The position numbers and the translations under genes were made by a program. From positions 1,218,175-1,252,674 of the forward strand of contig NC_087078.1 of assembly GCF_026151205.1 (NCBI RefSeq): a DNA stretch of 34,500 bases, in the 5' to 3' direction. Origin of the DNA: Bolinopsis microptera (taxonomy: Eukaryota > Ctenophora > Tentaculata > Lobata > Bolinopsidae). The stretch's first letter is position 1, and the number at the start of each line of letters is the position of its first letter. Below are positions 23,350-32,031 of this stretch, piece after piece. Below the pieces are notes generated by a model, which had not been told where the DNA came from, did not search any database, and was given only the letters and a program-made list of their open reading frames with translations.

Positions 23350-23400
23350 CTGCACAGTAGCTCACTGGTTAACGTCTCCTCCAGTGATGAGTGGTGACCA
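23350..23400 (+). other. Possible tRNA-derived A box
   Basis: GTAGCTCACTGGTTAACG at 23357-23374 is very close to the tRNA A box found in tRNA genes and tRNA-type SINEs. I see no convincing B box or tail downstream, so it may be a fragment or chance. Confidence 0.22.
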
Positions 23401-23412
23401 TAAGTGCTCGTG

Positions 23413-23465
23413 TAGAAGGCTGGCTCACAAAGCGAGGATCTGTAGCTTCCGCTTCTCGTAAAATA
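23413..23465 (-). pseudogene. G-beta relic, tentative first coding exon
   Basis: The minus strand reads LREAEA (about 23440-23456), then CAGATCCTCGC close to the codons for QIR, then a donor-like GTGAGC. Living G-beta begins with a coiled coil that includes LRQEAE and QIR before the first intron. A few codons appear deleted. The match is short, and position upstream of the other exons is the main support. Confidence 0.35.
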
Positions 23466-23543
23466 CGGAAGACACTTTTTAATTTCCTGGTACGAGTTGC
23501 GGGTGTAAAAACTGGGTTTTTGAGTTATGTAGTTGTTACACAG

Positions 23544-23544
23544 T

Positions 23545-23573
<29 letters not shown>
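23544..23573. repeat. (GA)n microsatellite
   Basis: Thirty bases of nearly pure GA repeat. Confidence 0.9.
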
Positions 23574-23575
<2 letters not shown>

Positions 23576-23579
23576 AATT

Positions 23580-24640
23580 AAGCCCGCAGTTTCGTGACTA
23601 CGTTCACCCTGTAAATCAGCATGCGGAGTGTACGTGTCACAGCGAGTGTGAGTGTGTAATTAACGTGCTTGTAAGAATTGCAGGCAAAGAATTTAGAATT
23701 GGCCTATAGGGCGGCACAGTGCTTATATCAACCAGTAACAGTTATTACTGGTATTGCTAAGGAAATTGCTGCGTGTGTTCTCATAAAAGATACCCATATT
23801 AAAGTGTGTGGTAACACCACAACTTAAACTCTTACCGTTATAATTACTTTACAAATCGACTTTACAAACCGCCACTGAAAATACAAGGTCATAAAAAGAT
23901 TTGATCAACTTCCCGAGAATGTAGGGTATCGATGTATTATAATGCGCACGCCCATTATGTTGGAACATAATTTGAGTCATTACAAAACAGTAATTCGAGA
24001 AAGATCGATATATTGCACTTTAAGTCCTGGTACCGTAAAGAGGGAGTTAGCTACTGGTATAGACTGGTTACTGGACTACTCGACTCAAGTTTCACTGACT
24101 GTTATGTCAAGTTTGCTTATTGCATGCTTATAGTAGGGACGTGATGATGCATTACGCAGTGAGGTAATGTGAGTTATGTTGCGGATTTTTTGTTGTCATC
24201 AAATCAGGTTTATTGGACCGCGGTAAGACTTAGTCAAAGTACATATCGTTAATCTCGATGAAGATTCACGAAACTTTCTAAAATGGCTAGATTGTCATAG
24301 CGCTGAGCAAGTAAAGTGGTCAGTAACCAAGGTTCAAGTACCATAACTAGTTATTAACCATAGTATAATATCATAAAATAACCAACTGGATCATGCCCGG
24401 CCCTTGCACGTTACCACTACTCACTGCCTCATCTTCTGGATGTCATTATCTTTAGTTTAGTTGAGGATTCTCAACACCCACTTTCAAGTCGATTACTCTC
24501 GACCCACTTAGTCCACATACCTTGCAAACTTACAGCAAGAAAACAACAATTTTATTTAGTATCAATTAAAGCAAACATAAGTATATTTTAGCAAACATAA
24601 ATATATTTTATATATAACTAGCAGGACCTTTTTACCAGAT
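23580..24640. other. Stretch with no recognised gene
   Basis: Only short open frames occur (for example 23942-24133). No domain, repeat family or splice structure was recognised. Confidence 0.5.
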
Positions 24641-24647
24641 ATCTTAG

Positions 24648-24832
24648 GGGACTTGGAGTAGCAAGAGAATGGATAGAAGGTATATACCTATTACAAAAAT
24701 ACGTCAAAAAGAATCCAGGGTGATACAGGATCGGACAGTGCAGACCGTAAAGTTTACGCACCCACCCTTGCCTCCTAAATTCTTGGTTGGGTAGGCATTT
24801 ATGCGAACTTGGTCGTTTATACTCCAAGTCCC
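24648..24832. mobile_element. Small element with 13-bp terminal inverted repeats
   Basis: GGGACTTGGAGTA at 24648-24660 is matched by its exact reverse complement at 24820-24832. The interior does not continue the pairing and has no domain. The size (185 bases) and ends fit a miniature inverted-repeat transposable element. I see no clear target-site duplication, so the class is unknown. Confidence 0.4.
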
Positions 24833-24914
24833 TTTGTTAAAATTAATAAAATTTATCTCAGGAGTTAACTTCATTCAACAATAATAGTATCAATATCAAT
24901 TTATCGCATAAATT

Positions 24915-24976
24915 TAACTATCGAATACAGGTTTGATTATCGAATATAGGTTTGATTATCAAATATAGGTTTGATC
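24915..24976. repeat. Three tandem copies of an 18-19-bp unit
   Basis: The unit ATCGAATATAGGTTTGATT is repeated three times with small changes, followed by a degenerate fourth copy. It is a short local minisatellite. Confidence 0.75.
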
Positions 24977-25169
24977 TGATATAAATTTGTAAACTAAAAT
25001 ATTTAATTATTAAAAACATTACATCAAGTGGTTAAAAATGGATCTGAAAGCTTATCAGCTTATAGTTCAATCAAGTAATGATAGTAATATTAGGTGTGTG
25101 CCGCTGCATGTGCAATTTAATTACTGCAATTTAAAATTGGTTGGAGTCCAGGTATCTTTTAAGTCAGCT

Positions 25170-25740
25170 GCCTGTGATTGTACTAATAGTGCTTTGGTTC
25201 TCAATTTTATCAAGTTAATGGAAGTTTCTAGGCAATTGCTCGAAGTTAAAATTTTTAATGAACTGTGTTCCAAAGCTTGGCTGCATTAAACAAAAAGGTA
25301 TTTGATTTATTTAGAAGAATAACAGTTAGACTCGTTGCACGGTTTGAAATGTTGATGGCCTCATAAAGGGAGTAGGGGCAGTGGTACTTGATAATCTTAG
25401 AGAATTCTAAAATGCAGTGATATTTGTACAAGTTTTGAGCCGTTAGAATTTTTAGTCTATTAAAAATGGGTTTTGTATGCTCCTTTTCAAAGTGTTTATG
25501 GTCTAATTGTTGCATACCATACGGTCTAGTACGTGCACATGTTGATTGTTTATCTAAATATGAGTCAAGATCACCAAAAAGGATCCTTACACAGTGCTTC
25601 TGTGTGATAAAAATACTGTCATTTGATCGTTCTTTAAGGACAACGCCCCAAACACTTATACCATAACTGAGATGTGATTCAAAGAGAGCATTATATATTT
25701 TCAAATATAAACAGCACGGTATTTTTAATGGTCTAAGTTC
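25170..25740 (-). mobile_element. 3' fragment of a non-LTR retrotransposon (reverse transcriptase C-terminus)
   Basis: The minus strand codes the region just after the reverse transcriptase catalytic core, with YNALFESHLSYGISVWG (near 25650-25700), ITQKHCVRILFG, RLKILTAQNLYKYHC and KLWNTVH near the end. This pattern is typical of CR1/L2/Jockey-like LINE proteins. A stop at 25255 and a frameshift are followed by NFEQLPRNFH-type sequence to about 25170. The catalytic FADD-type core and endonuclease are absent, so it is a 5'-truncated, inactive copy. The 83-codon plus-strand frame at 25038-25289 is partly its shadow. Confidence 0.75.
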
Positions 25741-26013
25741 CTAATATTCGCCAAAGATGGTCCCACTAGTCAATCTTAGGAGGAGAGAAAGCTTAACAAC
25801 AAATTAGGTGGCTGCATTTTGTTTTGATTTTATTAGGTCTTAGTATTTATCCCCATTGTTTTAAAATTTTAAGAGAACTCTCCTTAAATTATTTTAATGC
25901 AGTCACTCAGATATGTTTATACCAGGACACTTCAACAAAGACACATACTTTGCCCACAATAAGGGGCCATAATTGTTTCAATTATGTAACTGTATAGAAT
26001 TATTATTGTTATT

Positions 26014-26610
26014 ATTAATTTTATATTTTGGATGAATAGCAAGATTTCAGTCCAAAGGAAGATCAAAATCTACGAGGCACAAGTAGTCTCTATTCTACTC
26101 TACAACTGCAACTCCTGGGCTGCACCACTAGCTTCGTTGAATGAACTTGATATTGCTCATCGCAAACACCTCCGAAGAATCCTCAACATCAGATGGCCTA
26201 CTGGGGTTATTTCTAATGAGGCACTCTATGCTCGTTGTTATGTCACTCCCTTGTCTGTGAGAGTCTCTAAGTTTCGATGGAGAATGTTAGGACATATCTT
26301 AAGAGGACAGGAAGACTCACCAGCATACACCTCTATGTTATTTGCTATAAATTCTGATATTTTTTAAACTTATTAGATGTTATTAGAAAAGACTTGACTA
26401 GTAGAAATCTTGATATTAGACTTAAGAATTTGACTGATTTCGAAGACCTTAGATTTTTAGCTTTAGATAGGGAGGAGTGGAAGAAGTTAGAAGATGGTTG
26501 ATGTTTTTCTTTTCTTTTTTATGCGTTTTGATATCTATAAGGTGCCTAGGATGCTCTTTTAAAGAGATATTTCGTACTTTGAAAGATTTACTACTACTAC
26601 TACTATTAAT
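26014..26610 (+). mobile_element. 3' fragment of a second LINE with a (TAC)n tail
   Basis: The plus strand reads KIKIYEAQVVSILLYNCNSW, then HRKHLRRILNIRWP, ISNEALY and FRWRMLGHILRG, the C-terminal signature of another LINE clade. The first frame stops at 26367. A shifted frame from about 26373 continues with LDVIRKDL, RNLDIRLKNLTDFEDLR and DREEWKKLE to a stop at 26499-26501, so one frameshift and a small deletion disrupt it. A (TAC)n tract at 26589-26605 looks like the short tandem tail of such elements. It is 5'-truncated and dead. Confidence 0.75.
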
Positions 26611-27016
26611 TTTATAAGTTACATTGGAGTGTACTGAAAGATTTATTGAATTGTTATGAAACATCGATTCATGCTTTATTATAATTTGAGGATAGGATGA
26701 AACCTAGACACGCTTGAGTGTAAGACCAAAACCCCTTTTTTGTTAAATAGAGTTACATGAAATATTAACAATACACATCTTGCACTAGCCACTACCTGAG
26801 TGAAAGTCTTTAGAGCAATCAATTTACTAGGAGTTAAGCTCTCAACTGAAGAAGCTTAATGTAGAATTCAATAGAATTTTAAGAGCTTAAATAGAGACTG
26901 ATAGTTATTGATTATTTATAATAAGTTCCTAACCAGACTAATCACGTTTTGGTAACAATTTCAAAAGTAAAGATAATTATCAATTATGTGCTTCTTAATG
27001 TGCGATATTTTATAGA

Positions 27017-30000
27017 ATGGAAGAAAGTGACCAGGCAACCGTAAGATGGGATGAATATGCAGCAAGATGGCTGAGGGCCAGGTTGGGCTACATTCTACTC
27101 ATCATTTACATGTTGGGATTATGTTTCGCTATCCCGCTCAGTGTTAACGAGCTCGTGAAGAGGCATGCTGAGGTGAAATGACAAAAAACATTGTGTTTCA
27201 GAACGATCTAATATTGAGTAATATTCAATATGCATTGAAAGTTCTAGATTTTCATTACGCTCTACACTTGATTATTGGTATTTCCTATTCAATAAGTTCT
27301 AATAATTTTCTACCTTCAGAAACATGTGGTTGTCTGGTTTGTGGCTGGGGTGTTTGTTTACATGACGATACCTATCACTACTGCAGGTAACCATGACAGC
27401 ACTAGCTGATATTACTCTGTTTTTATCCTCAATTTTATTCAAGGTTTAGTCAAGAGTATTCAGTTGTTGAAAGTATAATGCTGCCAGCTGATTGAAAGTC
27501 AGTGAGCAACACTTTGCTTGATATTTTTACAATAACATCATTGCTGTTACCATGGCAATTTACCAGGAGTTGTGCAGCACCTGAAGAACTTCTCCCAGCC
27601 TCCCCAACAACTGCGGTTAATCAGGATACTCATGATGGTCCCTGTATATAGCTTCTTTAGTTACCTGGGCATGATACTACATAAACAGACCATCTATTTA
27701 GATGCTGTGAGTATATATACGCCAAAACGTTTCGAACCATATCTGGGTTTATTTTATGACGTTTGAAATTTTATTTCCATTAATATTTAAAAATACTGTC
27801 TAGTCAAAGACATGAACAATGATTACACGTTGTTAGGTCAGATCAGAGATATTGACAAATCGTCTTAACACCCCTGTTACCCTAACAACACTCCTTCAGA
27901 TGCGAGAGTGTTATGAGTCGTATGTGATTTACAACTTCATGATGTTCCTAGTAACATACATGTATGAACACTATAATGTAGAACAGTTGCTAAATTACAA
28001 GGCTGCACAACCACAGCTCTTCCCTTTCCAGAGGCTACCTCCATGGCCTAAGGTTAGTCTTGTTGTTATTTATCTTGTATTGTCTGTGTAAATATAAGGG
28101 TCAATTGACTACCTTTGCCTCTTAGCAACAGTAAGCAACCTTTTCATATACAATAAGAAGTTGAGATCGTTTTATATTTGTACGTGTTTTATTTTCAACT
28201 ATTTATCAAGCAACGTTATGAAAATCATTGTGTTTCAGGGCAAATCGTTTGTGATATGGTCAAAAAGAGGAGTGTTTGTCTACGTTGTCTCTAAACCAAT
28301 CACTACTATTATTATGTTGATAGCCGAACTGGCCGGCCACTCTGGAAAGAATGAATTTAGTATAGGTTAGTAATTAGATATTTAGTTAATTAGCTTTTAG
28401 TATAGTTCCTGCTTTCTTTTTTATCGTAATTATTAGTGAGAACCTGTATATAATACCCGGCCTCTCGGGGGAACAGTGCATGGTAATTGGTACCATATAT
28501 AAAAATCCCGGTATAGAGAGGTTCACAAAATCCCACTCCCCAGTACATATAATATAGCTTCTCAAATAACCTGTCAACTGTCAAGCATATCATATATACG
28601 TCATTATATTATTATTATATATATGTCATTATATATACGTCATCATATATACGTCATTACTCATTAGGGACTTAGTATGAACGTGTTGTATTGTGATAGA
28701 ACATTGCTCAGTATTTAATCAAATCACCACAAAATACAATATTATCTAAGATGAATCATATTTCTTGCATAACACGAGCAAATTGAATAGAATTTTGGCA
28801 GAAAAGAAGAGGCGCGGTATACAGTTACTCAGGGACAAAAGGAAATCGCGGCATGTGCAGGATCGCATTTTTTGGGACAAAATTTACATGTCTTGCGGTA
28901 TCAATCGCGGTGAAAATCGCGGTATCGCAATTTTTGGCAAAAATAATCGCGATTTCCTTTTGTCCCTGGAGTTACTCGATATATGTTTATTGAATGATAG
29001 ATTTTAAAACGATTTCTAAATTTCTAAATTACTAAAAACCTATTTTATTTATTATTTTGTGCAGGTAGTATATGGATGTGGACATTAATAATAGATAACA
29101 TAGCCCAAATGTGGGCCCTGTACTGTCTTGTTATCTTCTACCAAGCACTTAAACACGAGTTAGCTGGAATTGAACCTCTTCCTAAATTCCTCTGTGTTAA
29201 GGCAGTGGTCTTCTTCTCATTCTGGCAGGGACTCTTTTTGGATTGTCTTGTCTTCCTCAGTATTATTAAAGATAGGTGAGTTAAAACATAATCTCAGGTT
29301 TTAATAAGCTTATTGTTACAATGTTATTTTAAACTTATAATACTTTGTTATCACTACTAAATTGTAAGCACCATTCCATATTACATGAAAAAAGGATTGA
29401 AAAATCGATAATTTAATGTCTTCTTTCTCTTTTTTCTTTGTCTTCTAAAAAACAAACTGATTGTTTATAAATTCCTGTTAATTACTTTATTACAGTAAAA
29501 ATGAAGGTGGTTACACTGCAGAAGAAACAGCGGAGACAGTGCAGAACTTACTGATCTGTATGGAAATGTTCGGTTTCTCAATAGCCCATCATATTGTCTT
29601 CTCTTATAAACATTACGTCTCAGGTAAGCGTTGATTTAGTAACCAGGTAGTAACTTAGTAACCAGGTAGTAACTTAGTAACCAGATAGTAACTTAGTAAC
29701 CAACAAGTAACCTAGTAACCAACAAGTAACCTAGTAACCAGATAGTAACCTAGTAACCAACAAGTAACCTAGTAACCAGATAGTAACCTAGTAACCAACA
29801 AGTAACCTAGTAACCAGATAGTAACCTAGTAACCAACAAGTAACCTAGTAACCAGATAGTAACCTAGTAACCAGATATTAACTGTATGAATTATAACACT
29901 TTATCTCCTCTCAGAGATAGAAATACCACCCCCTCAGTTTCTAACTAGTCTATCTCACTTGTTTGACTTCAGAGACGTCAGAACTGATATCAGAACACAG

Positions 30001-30706
30001 GTAATTGAAACGTTTTTATCTTATTATTTTATAAATATGAAATTTTATGCTCTTTTATCAATAATTGTACATATCATTTTTTAGTTATTATCATTTTATT
30101 CCTATCATTTTATGATTTTAGTTGGGTGAAATGGCCTACGGTAGCGGTAAAAAGTCAAGAAATTCGGTAAAACTGTGGAAATTAAAAGTTTCGCTGATTG
30201 TTTTTATTGTTTTGATAAAATCTGCGTTGAAAATGGCGAAACTATTGAAATGATTGTTAAAACCATTATTTTAATTCTTAGTAATTTTTAAACTTGTAAT
30301 AATCCTTAACGTCGCCAAATACCATTTAATTACTAGATAAGTTTGTGTGCGTAAAATATTTTCGACTGCGGTCTGCGATTTCTGAATTTAACCAAGTCGA
30401 TCCCGAAAGGGGAAACTGATCGTTCATATACCGAACGATTTTGCTTGTCAAACAAACTTGTGACCTTGTTCAGTTTTGAGGTTGTTAAAATATTCCAATA
30501 CCTAATGTACATCACTTGAATCACTATAACTATTTAATGACCCAACTAATAACCTAGATACCCCCTATCAGTTGGGAGTGAGTGCACAAACAATACGTAA
30601 CAACTACAGATCTCGTCATACAGAGAGATCACCTCTACTTTCTTCAGAACATGTTGAGTTGAACACTTTTAAAAACTATAACCAGGATAGCAACGAGAAT
30701 ATTTGA
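27017..30706 (+). CDS. TMEM184C, seven-transmembrane DUF300/OST-alpha family protein, nine exons
   Basis: Joined exons 27017-27172, 27320-27386, 27567-27706, 27900-28052, 28239-28365, 29065-29275, 29496-29623, 29915-30000 and 30572-30706 give 1,203 coding bases (400 residues; human TMEM184C 438). All introns are GT-AG and phases match. About seven membrane segments: near 24-42, 54-74, 95-112, 129-143, 185-203, 217-240 and 257-281. Family signatures include RECYESYVIYNFM (123-135), PLPKFLCVKAVVFFSFWQ (252-269) and an ICMEM..IAHH..FSYK block (about 301-320). The C-terminal tail is cytosolic, polar, with SPLLSS (376-381). The family is related to organic solute transporter alpha; the molecular function of TMEM184C is poorly known. 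The ATG at 27017 starts right after TTTTATAGA, an acceptor-like site, so a 5' noncoding exon or trans-splicing is possible. COG2 follows on the same strand. Confidence 0.93.
28436..28540. repeat. Imperfect inverted repeat in TMEM184C intron 5
   Basis: AACCTGTATATAATACCCGG at 28441-28460 pairs imperfectly with CCCGGTATAGAGAGGTT at about 28507-28523. It suggests a short fold-back element. Target-site duplications were not found. Confidence 0.35.
28590..28662. repeat. Tandem CATATATACGTCATT repeats
   Basis: Four to five copies of a roughly 15-base unit ATATATACGTCATT lie in TMEM184C intron 5, interrupted by an ATT-rich spacer. Confidence 0.7.
28831..28969. mobile_element. hAT-like MITE in TMEM184C intron 5
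   Basis: AGGGACAAAAGGAAATCGCG at 28831-28850 has its reverse complement at about 28948-28967. The element is flanked by a perfect 8-base direct repeat, AGTTACTC, at 28823-28830 and 28970-28977. An 8-base target duplication and ends near CAGGG fit hAT superfamily elements. The 139-base interior is full of ATCGCG words and has no coding capacity. An open frame crossing it (28765-29007) is therefore not a gene. Confidence 0.75.
29641..29879. repeat. 19-bp minisatellite in TMEM184C intron 7
   Basis: Twelve tandem 19-base units plus a partial one. Two main types alternate, AACCAGATAGTAACCTAGT and AACCAACAAGTAACCTAGT, giving a 38-base higher-order period in the later part. It fills most of the 291-base intron between coding exons 7 and 8, ending about 35 bases before the acceptor. 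Confidence 0.95.
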
Positions 30707-30942
30707 TAACTAAGCTGAGAAGTGAGAACTAGCCAGAGTCGATCTACAATTTCCAAATACCCAAAATAATAATTGACTAACTGTAGTTTTAAAAACATGC
30801 TCTACCTGAATGATGCACCCCTTAATTATTTTGTTGGTACATACATCTATAGCTACTTTTATTCATAATCTTCATACAATGCATACCTCTGCTTTTATTA
30901 CGTAAAATCAAGAAGAATGTTGTTCTCTCTGTAACACTATAC

Positions 30943-30948
30943 AATAAA
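30943..30948 (+). terminator. Possible proximal poly(A) signal of TMEM184C
   Basis: AATAAA about 237 bases after the TMEM184C stop codon. A second AATAAA at 31344-31349 could serve a longer transcript. Confidence 0.4.
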
Positions 30949-31140
30949 TTCTTCTTTACTTTTCTAAAGGGTTAAATAATCTTTAAAGATTTTTTAAATA
31001 TCAATATTATTGTTCTGAAAATGTTGAGCAATTTCAACACTGTACCATAGTGTACAGTGTACCAGTGTAATATAGTGGATTATTTTGTACGTGTAGTTTA
31101 TATTATTTTGTAGTGTGTTTATGATTCATTAATCTGTATG

Positions 31141-31263
31141 CACGTGATGTGAATACTGTGTTCTGATTGGTTAGTTTGTGTCACGTGGTGTGAATACTGT
31201 GTTCTGATTGGTTGGTTTGTGTCACGTGGTGTGAATACTTTGTTCTGATTGGTTAGTTTCTGT
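31141..31263. repeat. Three 41-bp tandem units with CACGTG and inverted CCAAT boxes
   Basis: Units start at 31141, 31182 and 31223. Each has CACGTG at its start and ATTGG (CCAAT on the other strand, the NF-Y core) 25 bases further on (31166, 31207, 31248). The array lies between TMEM184C and COG2. It could be in a long TMEM184C 3' untranslated region or be an upstream control region of COG2, whose start codon is about 770 bases away. Confidence 0.8.
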
Positions 31264-31343
31264 ATCCCAACTGTACTTGTAATTGGGACTTTTGGAGTTT
31301 TATTTTGTTTTGTTCACAATCATTGCTGTAAATAGAATGAGAG

Positions 31344-31349
31344 AATAAA
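31344..31349 (+). terminator. Possible distal poly(A) signal of TMEM184C
   Basis: AATAAA followed by a T-rich stretch, about 640 bases after the TMEM184C stop. If used, the 41-bp array is transcribed in the 3' untranslated region. Confidence 0.35.
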
Positions 31350-31925
31350 GTTTGTTTTTCCATATATTTAATATGATAAATAAGTATCAATCATTGGTCG
31401 AATTTCATTTTTTCTTTGATTTATTTCTTAAATTTGTAATCAAGCCACATACAGTAAAACAGTTTAAGTTTGTTTTGTTATAAATATCAAATATGCTTTT
31501 TGAATTGAAACGTTAAACTTGTTTTACTCAGATTATGTGTTATGATAATTGTCTCCAAGGCTGGACACCTACACTCAAGCCTTCTTAAAAATCATTTTAC
31601 GCGGCTAAGTTGAGATAAAAGTACGCTTATATTTGTGCACATAATTTAAACGTTCAGTCAACTCCTTGATCAAATTATTTTTAGAAATGCTACTTTATAT
31701 AATAATAATATAATAGAATAATAGTACCAAAAGCAGTGTTACTCATATCAGGCTTTAACTAACATATTGTTACAGCTTCATGTACTGATAAGAGGTAGAT
31801 ACAAGAGATAAGACACACAGTACACTGCATGCTCTGAGCTATAGTTTACAAGTTTACAAGTTCCTACAAGACGTGTGCTGATAACACAGAGCGTAGTGAG
31901 TTTCAGCAGCTAAACTACAAAGTGT

Positions 31926-32021
31926 AAACTACACAGTGTAACCATAGTAACCAGTGTAAACTACACAGTGTAACCATAGTAACCAGTGTAAACTACACAG
32001 TGTAACCATAGTAACCAGTGT
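31926..32021. repeat. Three perfect 32-bp tandem repeats just upstream of COG2
   Basis: Units begin at 31926, 31958 and 31990. Each contains ACACAGTGTAACC and ATAGTAACCAGTGT, related to the GTAACC repeats in nearby introns. The array ends ten bases before the COG2 start codon, so it is probably in the 5' untranslated region or core promoter. It makes an artefactual minus-strand frame at 31929-32132. Confidence 0.9.
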
Positions 32022-32031
32022 AACACGGACA

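Larger units (their letters stand above)
11866..23465 (-). pseudogene. Decayed heterotrimeric G-protein beta-subunit gene, intron-containing
   Basis: Six segments on the minus strand match consecutive parts of the WD40 G-beta subunit (GNB1-4 type, normally 340 residues, partner of G-gamma in receptor signalling) in the correct order from N to C terminus. Exon order, several AG acceptors and some donors are kept, while each exon carries frameshifts, stops or substitutions. Segments: about 23413-23465 (N-terminal coiled coil), 22216-22262, 21200-21305, 18965-19163, 15333-15536, 11866-12265. The last three are clear, the first three tentative. Retained introns show that it is not a processed copy. 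It could be a duplicate that died or the remains of a lost paralogue; a working G-beta gene must exist elsewhere, since animals need one. Confidence 0.82.

Noticed and set aside
29641-29879. Regular repeats that could suggest a CRISPR array
   Set aside because: The units are contiguous with no unique spacers, in an animal intron; a minisatellite.
30122-30253. Alternative last exon of TMEM184C after the acceptor at 30121
   Set aside because: It would read LGEMAYG to a stop at about 30253, but lacks the conserved tail. The exon at 30572 provides the SPLLSS tail seen in the family, so it is preferred; the other could still be a rare isoform.
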